A stretch of DNA of 64,000 nucleotides, from NCBI RefSeq assembly GCF_900113865.1, contig NZ_FOQY01000039.1, positions 1-64,000 of the forward strand, in the 5' to 3' direction. Shown here piece after piece: positions 53,036-62,340 of the stretch. Origin of the DNA: Streptosporangium canum. Lineage in GTDB: Bacteria > Actinomycetota > Actinomycetes > Streptosporangiales > Streptosporangiaceae. How positions within the stretch are numbered: position 1 is the first letter of the stretch; each line of letters opens with the position of its first letter. The position numbers and the translations under genes were made by a program. The notes below the pieces were generated by a model. That model searched no databases, had not been told where the DNA came from, and saw nothing but the letters and a program-made list of their open reading frames with translations.

Positions 53036-54139
53036 CTAGTGGCCTAGCCAAATGCCCCTAATTCGCCCGACTTCCGACATTCTGCGTTCGGCTAGCCTAT
53101 CGGCTGCGACCGCCGGGGGAACGCCATCCTCTGCCGCCGCGGCAAAAATCTTGAGAGTCGTGTCGTAGATCTGGGTCGCCTTTGCTCGGGCTCTGTCCAT
53201 GTTGAAACCGTGGATCTCGTCCGCGACCTGGATGACTCCGCCGGAGTTGACCACGTAGTCGGGCGCGTAGAGGATGCCGCGGTCGGCGAGCTCCTTCTCC
53301 ACTCCCGGGTGGGCCAGCTGGTTGTTGGCCCCGCCGCAGACGATCGTGGCGCGCAGCCGGGCGACCGTGTCGTCGTCCAGCGCCCCGCCGAGCGCGCAGG
53401 GCGCGTAGACGTCGATGTCGGCCCCGGTGAGCTCCAGCCGGTCGGCGACGACCTCGACCTGGGGGTGGCGCCGCCGGACCCGCTCGACCGCCTGCTCGCT
53501 GACGTCGCAGAGCACCACCTCGGCGCCGTCCTCGACGAGGTGGTCGATCAGGCGGTGACCCACCTTGCCCACCCCCTCGACGCCGACCCGCCGGCCGCGC
53601 AGCGACGGCGCGCCGTAGGTGTGCTCGGCCGCGGCCCGCATGCCCTGGAACACGCCGTAGGCGGTCAGGATCGAGGAGTCGCCGGCTCCGCCGTTGGCCA
53701 CCGTGCGGCCGGTCACGTAGGAGCTCTCGCGGGCCACGATGTCCATGTCCTCGCTGTAGGTGCCCACGTCGCACGCCGTGAAGTAGCGGCCCCCCAGGGA
53801 CTGCACGAACCGGCCGTAGGCGCGCAGCAGCGCCTCGCTCTTGCCGGTCGCCGGATCGCCGATGATGACGGCCTTGCCGCCGCCGAGGTCGAGTCCGGCC
53901 AGGGCGTTCTTGTAGGCCATCGCCCGCGAGAGGTTGAGCACGTCGGCCAGTGCGGCCTGCTCGTTCTCGTAGGGGTAGAACCTGGTGCCCCCGAGGCTCG
54001 GGCCGAGGGCGGTGTTGTAGATCGCGATGATCGCGTGGAGGCCGCTGCGCTCGTCGGAGCAGAAGATGACCTGCTCGTGCTTGGCTTGGCCGCTTGCGGG
54101 GCTGGTGTCCTTGTGGGACAGCCCGAAGACGTCGGTCAC
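53036..54139 (-). CDS. vdh: Valine (Leu/Phe/Val) dehydrogenase
   Basis: A 367-residue NAD-dependent amino-acid dehydrogenase that deaminates branched-chain amino acids to 2-oxo acids. The catalytic Lys is in [14 protein letters not shown] and a second Lys in [12 protein letters not shown]. The Rossmann motif is [28 protein letters not shown] is typical of the Glu/Leu/Phe/Val dehydrogenase family. GTG start with GGGAG before it. Its 2-oxo acid products feed the bkd complex encoded at 28-31.7 kb. Confidence 0.94.
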   Translation of the reverse strand: MTDVFGLSHKDTSPASGQAKHEQVIFCSDERSGLHAIIAIYNTALGPSLGGTRFYPYENEQAALADVLNLSRAMAYKNALAGLDLGGGKAVIIGDPATGKSEALLRAYGRFVQSLGGRYFTACDVGTYSEDMDIVARESSYVTGRTVANGGAGDSSILTAYGVFQGMRAAAEHTYGAPSLRGRRVGVEGVGKVGHRLIDHLVEDGAEVVLCDVSEQAVERVRRRHPQVEVVADRLELTGADIDVYAPCALGGALDDDTVARLRATIVCGGANNQLAHPGVEKELADRGILYAPDYVVNSGGVIQVADEIHGFNMDRARAKATQIYDTTLKIFAAAAEDGVPPAVAADRLAERRMSEVGRIRGIWLGH

Positions 54140-54361
54140 GGTGGTGACTCCCGGTCGTTCAGGTCCGCCGCTCCGTCGCGGCGGAGATCACTCTCAGCGT
54201 AACCAGAACTCGGGGTGGAACGACGGGGGGAACGGCTCGGTCTCACTGACCGAGACGCGACAGGTGACGCCACCTCGGTACTCGGGACGCGACAAGCGAC
54301 GCCACGGCCCACACAGGGTCGATACCGGACAACAGCAGGTCCTTCGTGACACGATGCGGTC

Positions 54362-55219
54362 GTGCTGCCCTATGCCGCGTACCTCCGTGTCTATGAACCA
54401 CTGGCCGCGTTCACCCCGTCGGAACGCGTCTCGTGGGCCGCCTACGCCGAGGCGACCGACCGGCCCCGCCGCGCGAGCGCGCTCCACGCCGAGCACGGCG
54501 AGGCGGTCCTCCGCCTCCTGGGGGTTCCGCCCACCCCCGCGCCCGCCCAGGAGAGCCCCAACGCCTATCTCAGACGCGTGGAGGACGTGCTCTACGTCTG
54601 CCCCTGGCAGAGCAGGCTGCGGTCGTGGCTGGCCTTCTCGCGCTTCCGCGGGGCGACGCCGGTGAGGTTGATGGAGCGGTTCGTGCCGGTCTCCGTCGCG
54701 GAGCAGACGGCCGACGACTTCGACAGGTTCAAGCGCCGCAGCGACTCGGCCGCCCTGCGCACCCACATCCGGACCTCGACCTGGCACGTTCCCACGTCCT
54801 GGTTCGTGCCCTTCGACGGCAACGAGCGCTGGCTGGTCCTCGACGGGCAGCGGGGGCCCGGGGGCACGACCACCACCCGTAACCTCATCTACGTCACCTC
54901 CATGGCCCACGCCCGGCGCCGCAGCGCCCGCGCCCTGCAGATCATCCGCAGGCAGGTCGGCGAGGTGGCGGTGACCGCCGAGGTCGAGGAGGTGGCACGC
55001 TGGCTGGAGGAGTTCCACCCGCACTCGCTGGTTGAGCTCGACTACGGCGGCATCGTCCATCTCATGGACGCCGAGAAACTCCAGGCCGACCAGTCCGCGG
55101 CGGAGCTCGCGGCCGCTCTCACCGGTCTGGAAACCGGCGAGGAAGAGTTGGCCTTCGCCATGTACCAGCGGGTGATTCTCCGTTGGCGATCAATACAACT
55201 TCTCGAATCAGCAAACTGA
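54362..55219 (+). CDS. Conserved actinobacterial hypothetical next to bldC
   Basis: A 285-residue soluble protein. I recognise no domain. It is rich in Arg and Trp, such as PWQSRLRSWLAF and TSTWHVPTSWFVPF, and has a helical C-terminus with EEVARWLEEFHPHSLVELDY. The repeated WHVP-WFVPF and GTTTTRNLIYVTSM may form beta strands. The gene has no strong Shine-Dalgarno site; the GTG may be leaderless. Its place just before bldC suggests a developmental or stress role, but this is inference. Confidence 0.72.
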   Translation: MLPYAAYLRVYEPLAAFTPSERVSWAAYAEATDRPRRASALHAEHGEAVLRLLGVPPTPAPAQESPNAYLRRVEDVLYVCPWQSRLRSWLAFSRFRGATPVRLMERFVPVSVAEQTADDFDRFKRRSDSAALRTHIRTSTWHVPTSWFVPFDGNERWLVLDGQRGPGGTTTTRNLIYVTSMAHARRRSARALQIIRRQVGEVAVTAEVEEVARWLEEFHPHSLVELDYGGIVHLMDAEKLQADQSAAELAAALTGLETGEEELAFAMYQRVILRWRSIQLLESAN

Positions 55220-55538
55220 GTCGCAAATCATCCCTCTGACCTGCATAAGTAGTTCGGTCGATGACCGGCGACACGTCTACGAACTGAGTAGTTTGCCGTT
55301 TTCACTGCGATACCACGAAACGTGTCGCTAGAATCACCGAGCGTGACAACAACAGGTACACAAGAGAGATGAGCCACTCAAAGGCTCGCCAATCGCTCTA
55401 CGTGGCTGTATGGTCACATCGGGTGATGCCGCATATGGCCCGAACAGCCGCACGCAAGGGGCCATAGGGGGACATCCGTGACAAGCGTCAAGTCGCAGGA
55501 TCGCTGTCGCCGGTCCACATGGAGGAGAGGCCGCACAA
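55220..55538. other. Long upstream region of bldC
   Basis: A 319-base interval, moderately A+T-rich from 55220 to 55360. No convincing gene. Long untranslated leaders are usual for bldC; promoters are likely near 55300-55350 (GCTAGAATCACC at 55328-55339 contains TAGAAT, a good -10 match). No AATT-rich BldC self-binding repeat was seen. Confidence 0.4.
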
Positions 55539-55742
55539 ATGTCAGCTCGTACACCCGAGGCAGAGCCGCTGCTCACCCCGGCGGAGGTCGCAACCATGTT
55601 CCGCGTCGATCCCAAGACCGTTACACGGTGGGCGAAGGCCGGCAAGTTGACGTCCATCCGCACCCTGGGTGGGCACCGCCGCTACCGGGAGACCGAGGTT
55701 CGCGCGCTGCTCGCGGGGATTCCGCAGCAGCGCACCGAGTAA
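55539..55742 (+). CDS. bldC: Developmental regulator BldC
   Basis: A 67-residue MerR-type winged-helix DNA-binding protein controlling entry into development and differentiation. It reads LLTPAEVATMFRVDPKTVTR then GKLTSIRTLGGHRRYRE, the conserved BldC sequence. Unlike MerR proteins it has no effector domain. GGAGGAG precedes the ATG. Its presence strongly supports a filamentous, sporulating actinomycete. Confidence 0.97.
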   Translation: MSARTPEAEPLLTPAEVATMFRVDPKTVTRWAKAGKLTSIRTLGGHRRYRETEVRALLAGIPQQRTE

Positions 55743-55898
55743 GACGGGGGCCGTCACGGACCTGGGGGGAACCACGTGTGCGCCCACCGCGTGAGCGCGT
55801 AGGCCACACGGGTTGTTTGTGGGGAGCGGCGTCGCCCGCCCGGCGCCGCCCCGGCATCGTCCCGTACGGCCCTCGCCGATCTTCCGCGACCCGGCCGG

Positions 55899-56612
55899 CT
55901 ACGGTGCGTGTTCGCGGACCAGGCCCTCAAGGAGCTGCTCGACCTGCGGATCGTGAGCCGCGGCCACCCCGAGCAGCGCCACCATCTGATCGACCAGCAT
56001 GCGTTCAAGCGCCGGGCGCTCGATGTCCCGGTGCTCCAGCCAGTCGAGACCGGCGGTCTCGACGGAGGCGATCCACGAACGCAGCGTGATCCGGAGCGCG
56101 GGCCCCGGCTCGTCGACCCGCATCTGTTTCATGATGAGACGGAACAGGCGGTGCCGGACGCTGTCGACGATCTCACCGATCTCGCCGCTGCGATTGGCGG
56201 GGCCGCCCTTGAGCAGCGCGGCGAAGCCGGCCGCGTGCTCCTCGACGAAGTCGAAGTAGCGCCTCAGCCCTCCGGCGAGGTCGTCGAGCGGGCGGCCGCC
56301 CTCGGGGGGCCGCAACCGCGCCTCCAGCTGGGCCGCGGCGCTCTTCAGCGCGGCGACGTAGAGCTCCTGCTTGCCGCCGAAGTAGTGGTAGACCAGGGCC
56401 CGTGACGCGCCCGCCGCCGAGGCCACGTCGTCGATGGAGACGTCTTCGGCGTCACGCGTGCTGAACAGCTCCAGAGCCGCCGCCATGAGCTCCTCGCGAC
56501 GCCGGTCCACGCTGAGTCTGCGCCGCGCCGGTCGCGCGCCCTCCGCCGCAGGTTTGTCCTGCTTGGCGGCTCCGGATGTCGAACCCACAGTCCGCAGACT
56601 ATCGGAGTCCAT
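55899..56612 (-). CDS. TetR family regulator
   Basis: A 237-residue regulator. A 34-residue basic N-terminal extension precedes the HTH region VDRRREELMAAALELFSTRDA, then SIDDVASAAGASRALVYHYF. The remainder is the ligand-binding helix bundle, with SWIASVETAGLDWLEHRDIERP. Divergent from the LacI gene by 112 bases; no target beyond itself is obvious. The start at 56612 has no clear ribosome binding site. Confidence 0.92.
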   Translation of the reverse strand: MDSDSLRTVGSTSGAAKQDKPAAEGARPARRRLSVDRRREELMAAALELFSTRDAEDVSIDDVASAAGASRALVYHYFGGKQELYVAALKSAAAQLEARLRPPEGGRPLDDLAGGLRRYFDFVEEHAAGFAALLKGGPANRSGEIGEIVDSVRHRLFRLIMKQMRVDEPGPALRITLRSWIASVETAGLDWLEHRDIERPALERMLVDQMVALLGVAAAHDPQVEQLLEGLVREHAP

Positions 56613-56724
56613 CTACGGCGGCGGCGGCGTCAAGATCGGAGTTCCCTTGGGCGGAAGCCGTACCCCATTCGGAACTCGATCGTTTTGAGTGACAGGTGCC
56701 CATCCACCATCCCGGGGGAGAGCC

Positions 56725-57810
56725 ATGTCAGGACCGTCGGTCAACACCACCGTCACCCGAGCCCGTGGGTTCGCCGAGCCCGTCTCGCCGGACGGCTTCG
56801 GACCACGCCCACGGCCCACGATCCGCAACGTGGCCGAGCGGGCCGGTGTCTCCAAATCACTGGTCTCGCTTGTTCTGCGCGGCTCGCCGCACGTCAGCGA
56901 GCACCGCAGGCAAGCCGTGCTACAGGCGGCCAGAGAACTCGGCTACCGGCCCAACGCGGTCGCGCGCAGCCTGGTCGAAGGCCGCACCCACCTGGTCGGG
57001 GCGCTCGTCGCCGACCTGCACAACCCGTTCTACGCCGAGTTCCTCGACGGCCTGCAGGAGAGCCTGCACGGCGACGGGCTCCGGCTGCTCATCGGCAACA
57101 GCCAGTGGGATCCGGCGTTCGAGGACGAGGCGGTCGAGGCGTTCCTGGAACTGCGGGTGGACGGGCTCGTGCTGCTCGGCATCGCGCCCACCAGCGAGAC
57201 GCTCATCGAGGCCACCGGCTACACGCCGACGGTCGTGGTGGGCGAACGCGACATCGACCTCGGCGGCGTGGACATCGTCGTGGACGACGACCAGCTCGGC
57301 GCCCGCCTGGCCATCGACCACCTCGTGGAGCTCGGTCACCGCCGGATCGCCCACATCGAGGGCACCCGTTCCTCATCCGGACGGTTCCGCTGCGAGGGCT
57401 ACCTGGTCGCGATGCGCAGGCACGCGCTGGCGCCGTACATCATGGTCGAGCAGGGCGACTGCACCGAAGAGGGCGGCATGCTGGCCGCGCGGAGCCTGCT
57501 GACCCGCGACCCCCGGCCCACCGCGATCTTCGCCGCCAACGACGCGGTCGCCATCGGCGTGCTCGCCGCGGCGGCCGAGCTGGGCCTGCGGGTGCCCGAG
57601 GACCTCTCGGTGATCGGGTACGACAACACCCATCTCTCGGCGGCGCAGCCGATCTCGCTGACCACCGTCGACCAGCCCCGCAGGGCGATGGGCCGCTCGG
57701 CCGCGACGCTGCTCAGCGACCGGATCGGCGACCCGGGGAAGACCTCGCGCCTGCGCCAGGTCACCCCCGAGCTCGTCGTACGGCGCAGCACCGGCCCCGC
57801 CCAGGGGTAG
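56725..57810 (+). CDS. LacI family transcriptional regulator
   Basis: A 361-residue sugar-responsive repressor. Residues about 32-85 form the LacI HTH and hinge, TIRNVAERAGVSKSLVSLVL then GYRPNAVARSLVEGRTHLVG. Residues about 90-350 are the periplasmic-binding-like ligand domain with ADLHNPFYAEFLDGLQ and IFAANDAVAIGVLAAA. GGGGGAG lies before ATG at 56725. The ligand is unknown; no sugar transport genes are adjacent, though GH20 hexosaminidase is nearby. A 12-base hairpin follows directly. Confidence 0.92.
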   Translation: MSGPSVNTTVTRARGFAEPVSPDGFGPRPRPTIRNVAERAGVSKSLVSLVLRGSPHVSEHRRQAVLQAARELGYRPNAVARSLVEGRTHLVGALVADLHNPFYAEFLDGLQESLHGDGLRLLIGNSQWDPAFEDEAVEAFLELRVDGLVLLGIAPTSETLIEATGYTPTVVVGERDIDLGGVDIVVDDDQLGARLAIDHLVELGHRRIAHIEGTRSSSGRFRCEGYLVAMRRHALAPYIMVEQGDCTEEGGMLAARSLLTRDPRPTAIFAANDAVAIGVLAAAAELGLRVPEDLSVIGYDNTHLSAAQPISLTTVDQPRRAMGRSAATLLSDRIGDPGKTSRLRQVTPELVVRRSTGPAQG

Positions 57811-57849
57811 GGGGCCGCCTGGAGCGTTACACCACGCCCAGGCGGCCCC
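57811..57849 (+). terminator. LacI gene terminator
   Basis: Inverted repeat GGGGCCGCCTGG (57811-57822) and its complement (57838-57849) with a 15-base loop; it begins immediately after the stop codon. Confidence 0.65.
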
Positions 57850-57931
57850 TAGGACTCGTCAAAAACAGGTCAAGCATCGAAATGGCGGCGGAGCCCTGGT
57901 GTTGACTCAGATGTGACGAGAGGGGGTAACA

Positions 57932-58180
57932 ATGCGTGATCCGGAACTGGTGTCCTGCGCCCAGCGCGCGGCTGCCGAGCTGGAGAGGGCGTGGGCGCAC
58001 TGGCGCGCCACCCGGGGCCGGAACGGGGATGCCGGCGCCGAGTCCGTGGCGAGCTACGTGGCCCATTCGATCGACCATCCATGGGGACGTCCGCGAGTGG
58101 TCCTGGGCCTGGACGCCGAGGACGCCAGGGAACTCGCCTCACTCCTGCAGAAGCAGGAGACAGGGGAACACGTCTGGTGA
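57932..58180 (+). CDS. Small conserved hypothetical protein
   Basis: An 82-residue protein, mostly helical, with a Trp-rich segment ELERAWAHWRATRG and a C-terminal LDAEDARELASLLQKQE. Unknown function. GAGAGGGGG lies before the ATG. It precedes the amidase gene in the same direction by 64 bases. Confidence 0.72.
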   Translation: MRDPELVSCAQRAAAELERAWAHWRATRGRNGDAGAESVASYVAHSIDHPWGRPRVVLGLDAEDARELASLLQKQETGEHVW

Positions 58181-58244
58181 CTACGGCCGAGTCACGACGC
58201 CGGGCCGCGTAGGTTGGGTGGTTGACGGATTTCCTTCGAGGGGG

Positions 58245-59102
58245 ATGAACGTGACCAGCAAAGCATTCGCGGCGGCCCTTGTCGTGTGCGGCCTGAGCGC
58301 CGCCGCCTGCGGCGGCACCGTCGGCGGCGCCACCGCGGGCTCGGCACGGAACGACAGCCCCGTTTCCCACACCGTGGCCCAGGCCACCAAGGCGGCGCCG
58401 CCCGCCACGGCCACTCCCCCGGCGGGCAAGAGTGCCCCGGCCCGGCCGCTGAGCGGCAAGGTCGTGGTCATCGACCCGGGTCACAACGGGCTCAACTACA
58501 AATACCCCTCGAAGATCAACAAGAAGGTCAACGTCCTGACCCAGTGGAAGGCCTGCGACACCACCGGCACCGCCACCGACAACGGTTACAGCGAGGCCGC
58601 CTTCACCTGGGACGTCTCCCAGCGCCTGGCCAAGATCCTCAAGGAGCGCGGCGCGACGGTGAAGCTGACCCGGTCCGACAACTCCAGTGTGGGCCCGTGC
58701 ATCACCGAGCGGGCGGCGATCGGCAACAAGGCCAAGGCGGACGCGGCGATCTCGGTCCACGCCGACGGGGCGCCCGCCTCCGGGCACGGCTTCCATGTGA
58801 TCATTCCGAAGAAGATCAACGGCCCGGTGGACCCGGTGGTGGACTCGTCCAGGAGGCTCGGCCTCGACGTCCGCGACTCCATCAAGTCGGTCGCCGGCCT
58901 GCCGTACTCCACCTACATCGGCAGCAAGGCCCTGAGCTTCCGCGACGACCTCGGCGGCCTGAACCTCTCCACGGTTCCCAAGATCTTCGTCGAGTCCGGC
59001 AACATGAGGAACCCGGGCGACGCGGCCAAGTTCCAGAACCCGGCGTTCCGCCAGAAGCTGGCGCTCTCCCTCGCCGACGGACTGCAGAAATACCTCAATT
59101 AA
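58245..59102 (+). CDS. N-acetylmuramoyl-L-alanine amidase (Amidase_3) lipoprotein
   Basis: A 285-residue cell-wall hydrolase that cuts the bond between muramic acid and the peptide stem. Residues 1-21 are a lipoprotein signal peptide with Cys after LSAAA. Residues about 30-65 form an Ala/Thr/Pro linker. The Amidase_3 catalytic region starts VVVIDPGHNG (zinc His); the other zinc ligands are in YSEAAFTWDV (Glu) and AISVHADGAP (His). The catalytic Glu is in IFVESGNMRN. A 40-residue insert after PGHNG is unusual in length but seen in actinomycete enzymes. Confidence 0.9.
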   Translation: MNVTSKAFAAALVVCGLSAAACGGTVGGATAGSARNDSPVSHTVAQATKAAPPATATPPAGKSAPARPLSGKVVVIDPGHNGLNYKYPSKINKKVNVLTQWKACDTTGTATDNGYSEAAFTWDVSQRLAKILKERGATVKLTRSDNSSVGPCITERAAIGNKAKADAAISVHADGAPASGHGFHVIIPKKINGPVDPVVDSSRRLGLDVRDSIKSVAGLPYSTYIGSKALSFRDDLGGLNLSTVPKIFVESGNMRNPGDAAKFQNPAFRQKLALSLADGLQKYLN

Positions 59103-59137
59103 TGCGTGGTCTAGTCCAATTTGGCATTATTTGAGGC

Positions 59138-60775
59138 ATGACTGACCTCCTGCCACGTCCCGCCGTCTTTGTGGCTGCGGACGGCTCCTTCCCGCTCCCT
59201 CCCGGCACCCCCGTCTCCGGTCCCGCCGAGCTGGTGGACGGGGTACGGCTCGCGCTCGCCGTGCTGGATCCGCGGGCCGCGGAGGCCGGAGCGGTCGTGG
59301 TGGAGCGGGACGCGTCGCTGGACGCGGAGGCCTACACGCTGGAGGTGACGGCCACCGGCGTGCGGATCACGGCCGGAGCCCGCGCGGGGGCCTTCTACGC
59401 GGGCCAGACGCTGCGGCAGCTGCTCCCCCACGCGGCGTTCCGGACGGTCGCCCAGGCGGGCTGGACCGTTCCGTGCGGCCGGGTGGAGGACGCGCCCCGA
59501 TTCTCCTGGCGCGGCGTCCACCTGGACGTGGCGCGGCACTTCATGCCCAAGCGCGAGGTGCTGCGGATGGTCGATCTCATGGCGGCGCACAAGCTGAACC
59601 GGCTCCACCTCCACCTGGTGGACGACCAGGGATGGCGGGTCGAGAGCCGGGTCGCCCCCAGGCTGCACGAGGTGGCCTCGCACCGGCCGCGCACGATCAC
59701 CAGCCACCACAGGGACGCCCCGGCCTACGACGAGGTGCCGCACGGCGGCTACTACACGCTGGACGACCTCGCGGAGATCGCCGCCTACGCCCGGGCCAGG
59801 GCCGTGACCGTCGTGCCCGAGATCGACGTGCCGGGACACGCCTCGGCGATCCTCGCGGCCTACCCCTCGCTTGACGCGCGGGCCACCGGCGGCCGGGAGC
59901 CCGAACCCTTCCCCGTGCTGGACCGGTGGGGCATCTCCCCCGCGATCCTGTCCCCGCTCCCCCCGACGATCGACTTCCTGATCTCGGTGATCGACGAGAT
60001 CCTCGGCGCGCTGGGCGAGACTCCCTACGTGCACCTCGGCGGGGACGAGTGTGTGCTCGACGACTGGGCCGCCTCGGCGGAGATCGTCGCGTTCCGGGAG
60101 GAGCTCGGCCTGGAGAGCCTGAGCGACCTGCACGCCTGGTTCCTGCGCAGGCTGGCGGACCTGCTGGCTGAGCGGGGCAGCCGGGCGGTCGTCTGGGACG
60201 AGGCGTTCGTCAGCGGCATGCTGCGGCCCGACACGATCGTGATGCCGTGGCGCGGGCCGGGGGTGGCCCGGCGCGCCGCCGAGGCCGGGCACGACGTGGT
60301 GCAGACGCCGGTCTTCCCGCTGTACTTCGACTACGCCGAGACCTCCTCGGCGGAGGAGCCGCTCGCCATCGGCGACGCGATCACCGTGTCGGACGTCGCG
60401 GCCTTCGTCCCCGCGCCGGAGTCGTGGACGGCCGAGCAGCGGGAGCACGTGCTCGGGGCGCAGTTCCAGCTGTGGAGCGAGCGCCTGCCGGACGGCCGGG
60501 CGGTGGACTACCGGGCCTGGCCGCGAGGCTGCGCGCTGGCCGAGGTCGCCTGGTCCGGCTCGGCCGGCTCCGGGTTCGGGGAGCGGCTCGAAGGGCACCT
60601 GGGCCGCCTGGACGCTCTGGGGGTCGAGTATCGCCCGCCGGCCGGCCCGCACCCCTGGCAGCTCGGCGGCACCGGCCACCGCCGCCACCGTCCGGGGGTC
60701 GTCAAGGTGGACGAGGTCATGAGGCGCCTGGAGGAGATGACCCACCTCGCCGACTCCACCCGGCCGAGCATGTGA
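59138..60775 (+). CDS. Beta-N-acetylhexosaminidase (GH20)
   Basis: A 545-residue glycoside hydrolase family 20 enzyme, releasing terminal N-acetylglucosamine or N-acetylgalactosamine. Residues 1-130 are the GH20b-like domain; residues about 135-500 the TIM barrel. Conserved: WRGVHLDVARHFMPK, NRLHLHLVDDQGWR, VPEIDVPGHASAIL and the catalytic Asp-Glu pair in LGGDECV. No signal peptide, so it may act on internalised chitin or cell-wall fragments. It follows the amidase gene closely, supporting a role in cell-wall or chitin turnover. Confidence 0.94.
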   Translation: MTDLLPRPAVFVAADGSFPLPPGTPVSGPAELVDGVRLALAVLDPRAAEAGAVVVERDASLDAEAYTLEVTATGVRITAGARAGAFYAGQTLRQLLPHAAFRTVAQAGWTVPCGRVEDAPRFSWRGVHLDVARHFMPKREVLRMVDLMAAHKLNRLHLHLVDDQGWRVESRVAPRLHEVASHRPRTITSHHRDAPAYDEVPHGGYYTLDDLAEIAAYARARAVTVVPEIDVPGHASAILAAYPSLDARATGGREPEPFPVLDRWGISPAILSPLPPTIDFLISVIDEILGALGETPYVHLGGDECVLDDWAASAEIVAFREELGLESLSDLHAWFLRRLADLLAERGSRAVVWDEAFVSGMLRPDTIVMPWRGPGVARRAAEAGHDVVQTPVFPLYFDYAETSSAEEPLAIGDAITVSDVAAFVPAPESWTAEQREHVLGAQFQLWSERLPDGRAVDYRAWPRGCALAEVAWSGSAGSGFGERLEGHLGRLDALGVEYRPPAGPHPWQLGGTGHRRHRPGVVKVDEVMRRLEEMTHLADSTRPSM

Positions 60776-60776
60776 G

Positions 60777-60813
60777 CCCCGCAGGCCCACCAGGGGTTGA
60801 CGGGCCTGCGGGG
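60777..60813 (+). terminator. GH20 gene terminator
   Basis: Inverted repeat CCCCGCAGGCCC (60777-60788) and 60802-60813, immediately after the GH20 stop codon, loop 13 bases. Confidence 0.7.
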
Positions 60814-60838
60814 AGCAGCCGCCCGGGTTCACGGGCCC

Positions 60839-60974
60839 GTGCGGCGCGGGGTCGTGCGGCGCGGGGCCGTGCGGCGCGGGGCCGTGCGGCGCGGGGCCGT
60901 ACGGCGCGGGGCCGCACGGCGCGGGGCCGCACGGCGCGGGGCCGTGCAGCGCGGTGAGCGTACGGCGCGGGGTC
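60839..60974. repeat. Nine-copy 15-bp tandem repeat
   Basis: Unit GTGCGGCGCGGGGCC and close variants, starting at 60839, 60854, 60869, 60884, 60899, 60914, 60929, 60944 and 60960 (one extra base before the last). It lies between the GH20 terminator and the 3' end of copZ. Confidence 0.93.
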
Positions 60975-60980
60975 GTGCGG

Positions 60981-61184
60981 TCAGGCGGCCACCTCGTAGC
61001 CGGCTTCCGCGATGGCGGCGCGGACGGCGGCGTCGTCGAGGGAGTCGCCCGAGACGTCCACCCGGCCGCTCTGCAGGTCGACGTCGACCCCGGTGACGCC
61101 GGGGACCTCGCCGACCTCTTCCTTGACCGAGCTCACACAGTGGCCGCAGGTCATACCGGTGACGGTATATGTGGTCACGCTCAT
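60981..61184 (-). CDS. copZ: Heavy-metal-associated domain protein, CopZ-like copper chaperone
   Basis: A 67-residue ferredoxin-like metal-binding protein. The copper site is GMTCGHC near residue 10. The rest, VSSVKEEVGEVPGVTGVDVD and AIAEAGYEV, fits the Atx1/CopZ fold. It carries Cu(I) to a P-type ATPase; none is visible here. A copper operator is just upstream. Confidence 0.94.
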   Translation of the reverse strand: MSVTTYTVTGMTCGHCVSSVKEEVGEVPGVTGVDVDLQSGRVDVSGDSLDDAAVRAAIAEAGYEVAA

Positions 61185-61205
61185 CGCGCCTCCAATGTCC
61201 AGAGT

Positions 61206-61220
61206 TACCCTCCTAGGGTA
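61206..61220 (-). promoter_or_regulatory. CsoR-type copper operator upstream of copZ
   Basis: TACCCTCCTAGGGTA is an inverted repeat (TACCC and GGGTA arms) 22 bases before the copZ start codon. CsoR operators have the form TACCCn5GGGTA, so this matches exactly in its arms. It lies between copZ and the end of pyrD. Confidence 0.72.
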
Positions 61221-61224
61221 TTAC

Positions 61225-62292
61225 TCAGGTCGCGGTGCGGCCGATGATTTCGCGCAGGTCCCTGACACCGTGACGGCGCAGGCGCCGGGAGAGCCCGCGA
61301 TGGATGCGGTGCGCCCAGAGGGGGCCCTCGTAGATCAGCGCGCTGTAGCCCTGGACCAGGGTGGCCCCGGCGAGCAGCCGCTCCCAGACGTCGTCCACGT
61401 TCTCGACGCCGCCGACGGAGACGAGCACCAGGCGGTCGCCCACCCGGGCACGGAGCCTGCGCAGCACCTCCAGCGAGCGGGCCTTCAGCGGGCGACCGGA
61501 CAGTCCGCCGGTCTCGGTGCTGGAGACGCCCTCGCGGCTGATCGTGGTGTTGGTCGCGATGATGCCGTCGAGCCCGAGTTCGAGGGCCAGGTCGGCGACC
61601 GCGTCCACGTCGCCGTCGGCCAGGTCGGGAGCGATCTTGACCAGCAGCGGGGTGCGCCTGGGGGTGCTGTCGGCGACCTCCTTGACCGCCTGGAGCAACG
61701 GGCGCAGCAGCTCGACGGCCTGGAGGTTGCGCAGGCCGGGCGTGTTCGGCGAGCTCACGTTGACGACCAGGTAGTCGGCCAGCGGAGCCAGCTCCTTGGC
61801 ACTGGCCACGTAGTCGTGGACGGCCTCCGCCTCGGGCACGACCTTGGTCTTGCCGATGTTGACGCCGACGACCGCCGGGACGCCTCGGGGCCTGCCCAGC
61901 GCTCGGGCCGCGGCGCTCGCACCGGCGTTGTTGAAGCCCATCCGGTTGATGATCGCCCGATCCTTGATCAGGCGGAACAGCCGGGGCCTGGCGTTTCCGG
62001 GCTGGGCGTGCGCGGTGATCGTTCCGACCTCGACATGGCTGAAGCCGAGCGCGGACATGGCCTCCACGCAGCCGGCGTCCTTGTCGAAGCCCGCCGCCAG
62101 CCCGAACGGGCCGGGGAAGTGCACGCCGAAGGCCTGAACGCGCAGGGCGGGGTCGCGCGGCGCGAGCCGGCGGTGGACGAGCCGCTTGACCACGGGCGTC
62201 ACCGAGAGAAGGCGGAGCGCGCCGACCGTCAGATGGTGCGCATCCTCCGGGTCGAAGCGGCTGAGGACCTGCGTGAAAACGAATCGATACAT
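61225..62292 (-). CDS. pyrD: Quinone-dependent dihydroorotate dehydrogenase PyrD
   Basis: A 355-residue class 2 DHODH for pyrimidine synthesis, membrane-associated and reducing quinone. N-terminal helices (residues about 1-35, [18 protein letters not shown]) form the quinone/membrane site. The FMN barrel has [34 protein letters not shown] with the catalytic Ser, and [14 protein letters not shown] at 62292 is preferred to the adjacent GTG. It is followed by copZ in the same direction with the copper operator between. Confidence 0.96.
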   Translation of the reverse strand: MYRFVFTQVLSRFDPEDAHHLTVGALRLLSVTPVVKRLVHRRLAPRDPALRVQAFGVHFPGPFGLAAGFDKDAGCVEAMSALGFSHVEVGTITAHAQPGNARPRLFRLIKDRAIINRMGFNNAGASAAARALGRPRGVPAVVGVNIGKTKVVPEAEAVHDYVASAKELAPLADYLVVNVSSPNTPGLRNLQAVELLRPLLQAVKEVADSTPRRTPLLVKIAPDLADGDVDAVADLALELGLDGIIATNTTISREGVSSTETGGLSGRPLKARSLEVLRRLRARVGDRLVLVSVGGVENVDDVWERLLAGATLVQGYSALIYEGPLWAHRIHRGLSRRLRRHGVRDLREIIGRTAT

Positions 62293-62340
62293 CACCGATC
62301 AGGTTAGTCCCCCGGCGGGCCGGGGCTCGCCCCGGCCGCG

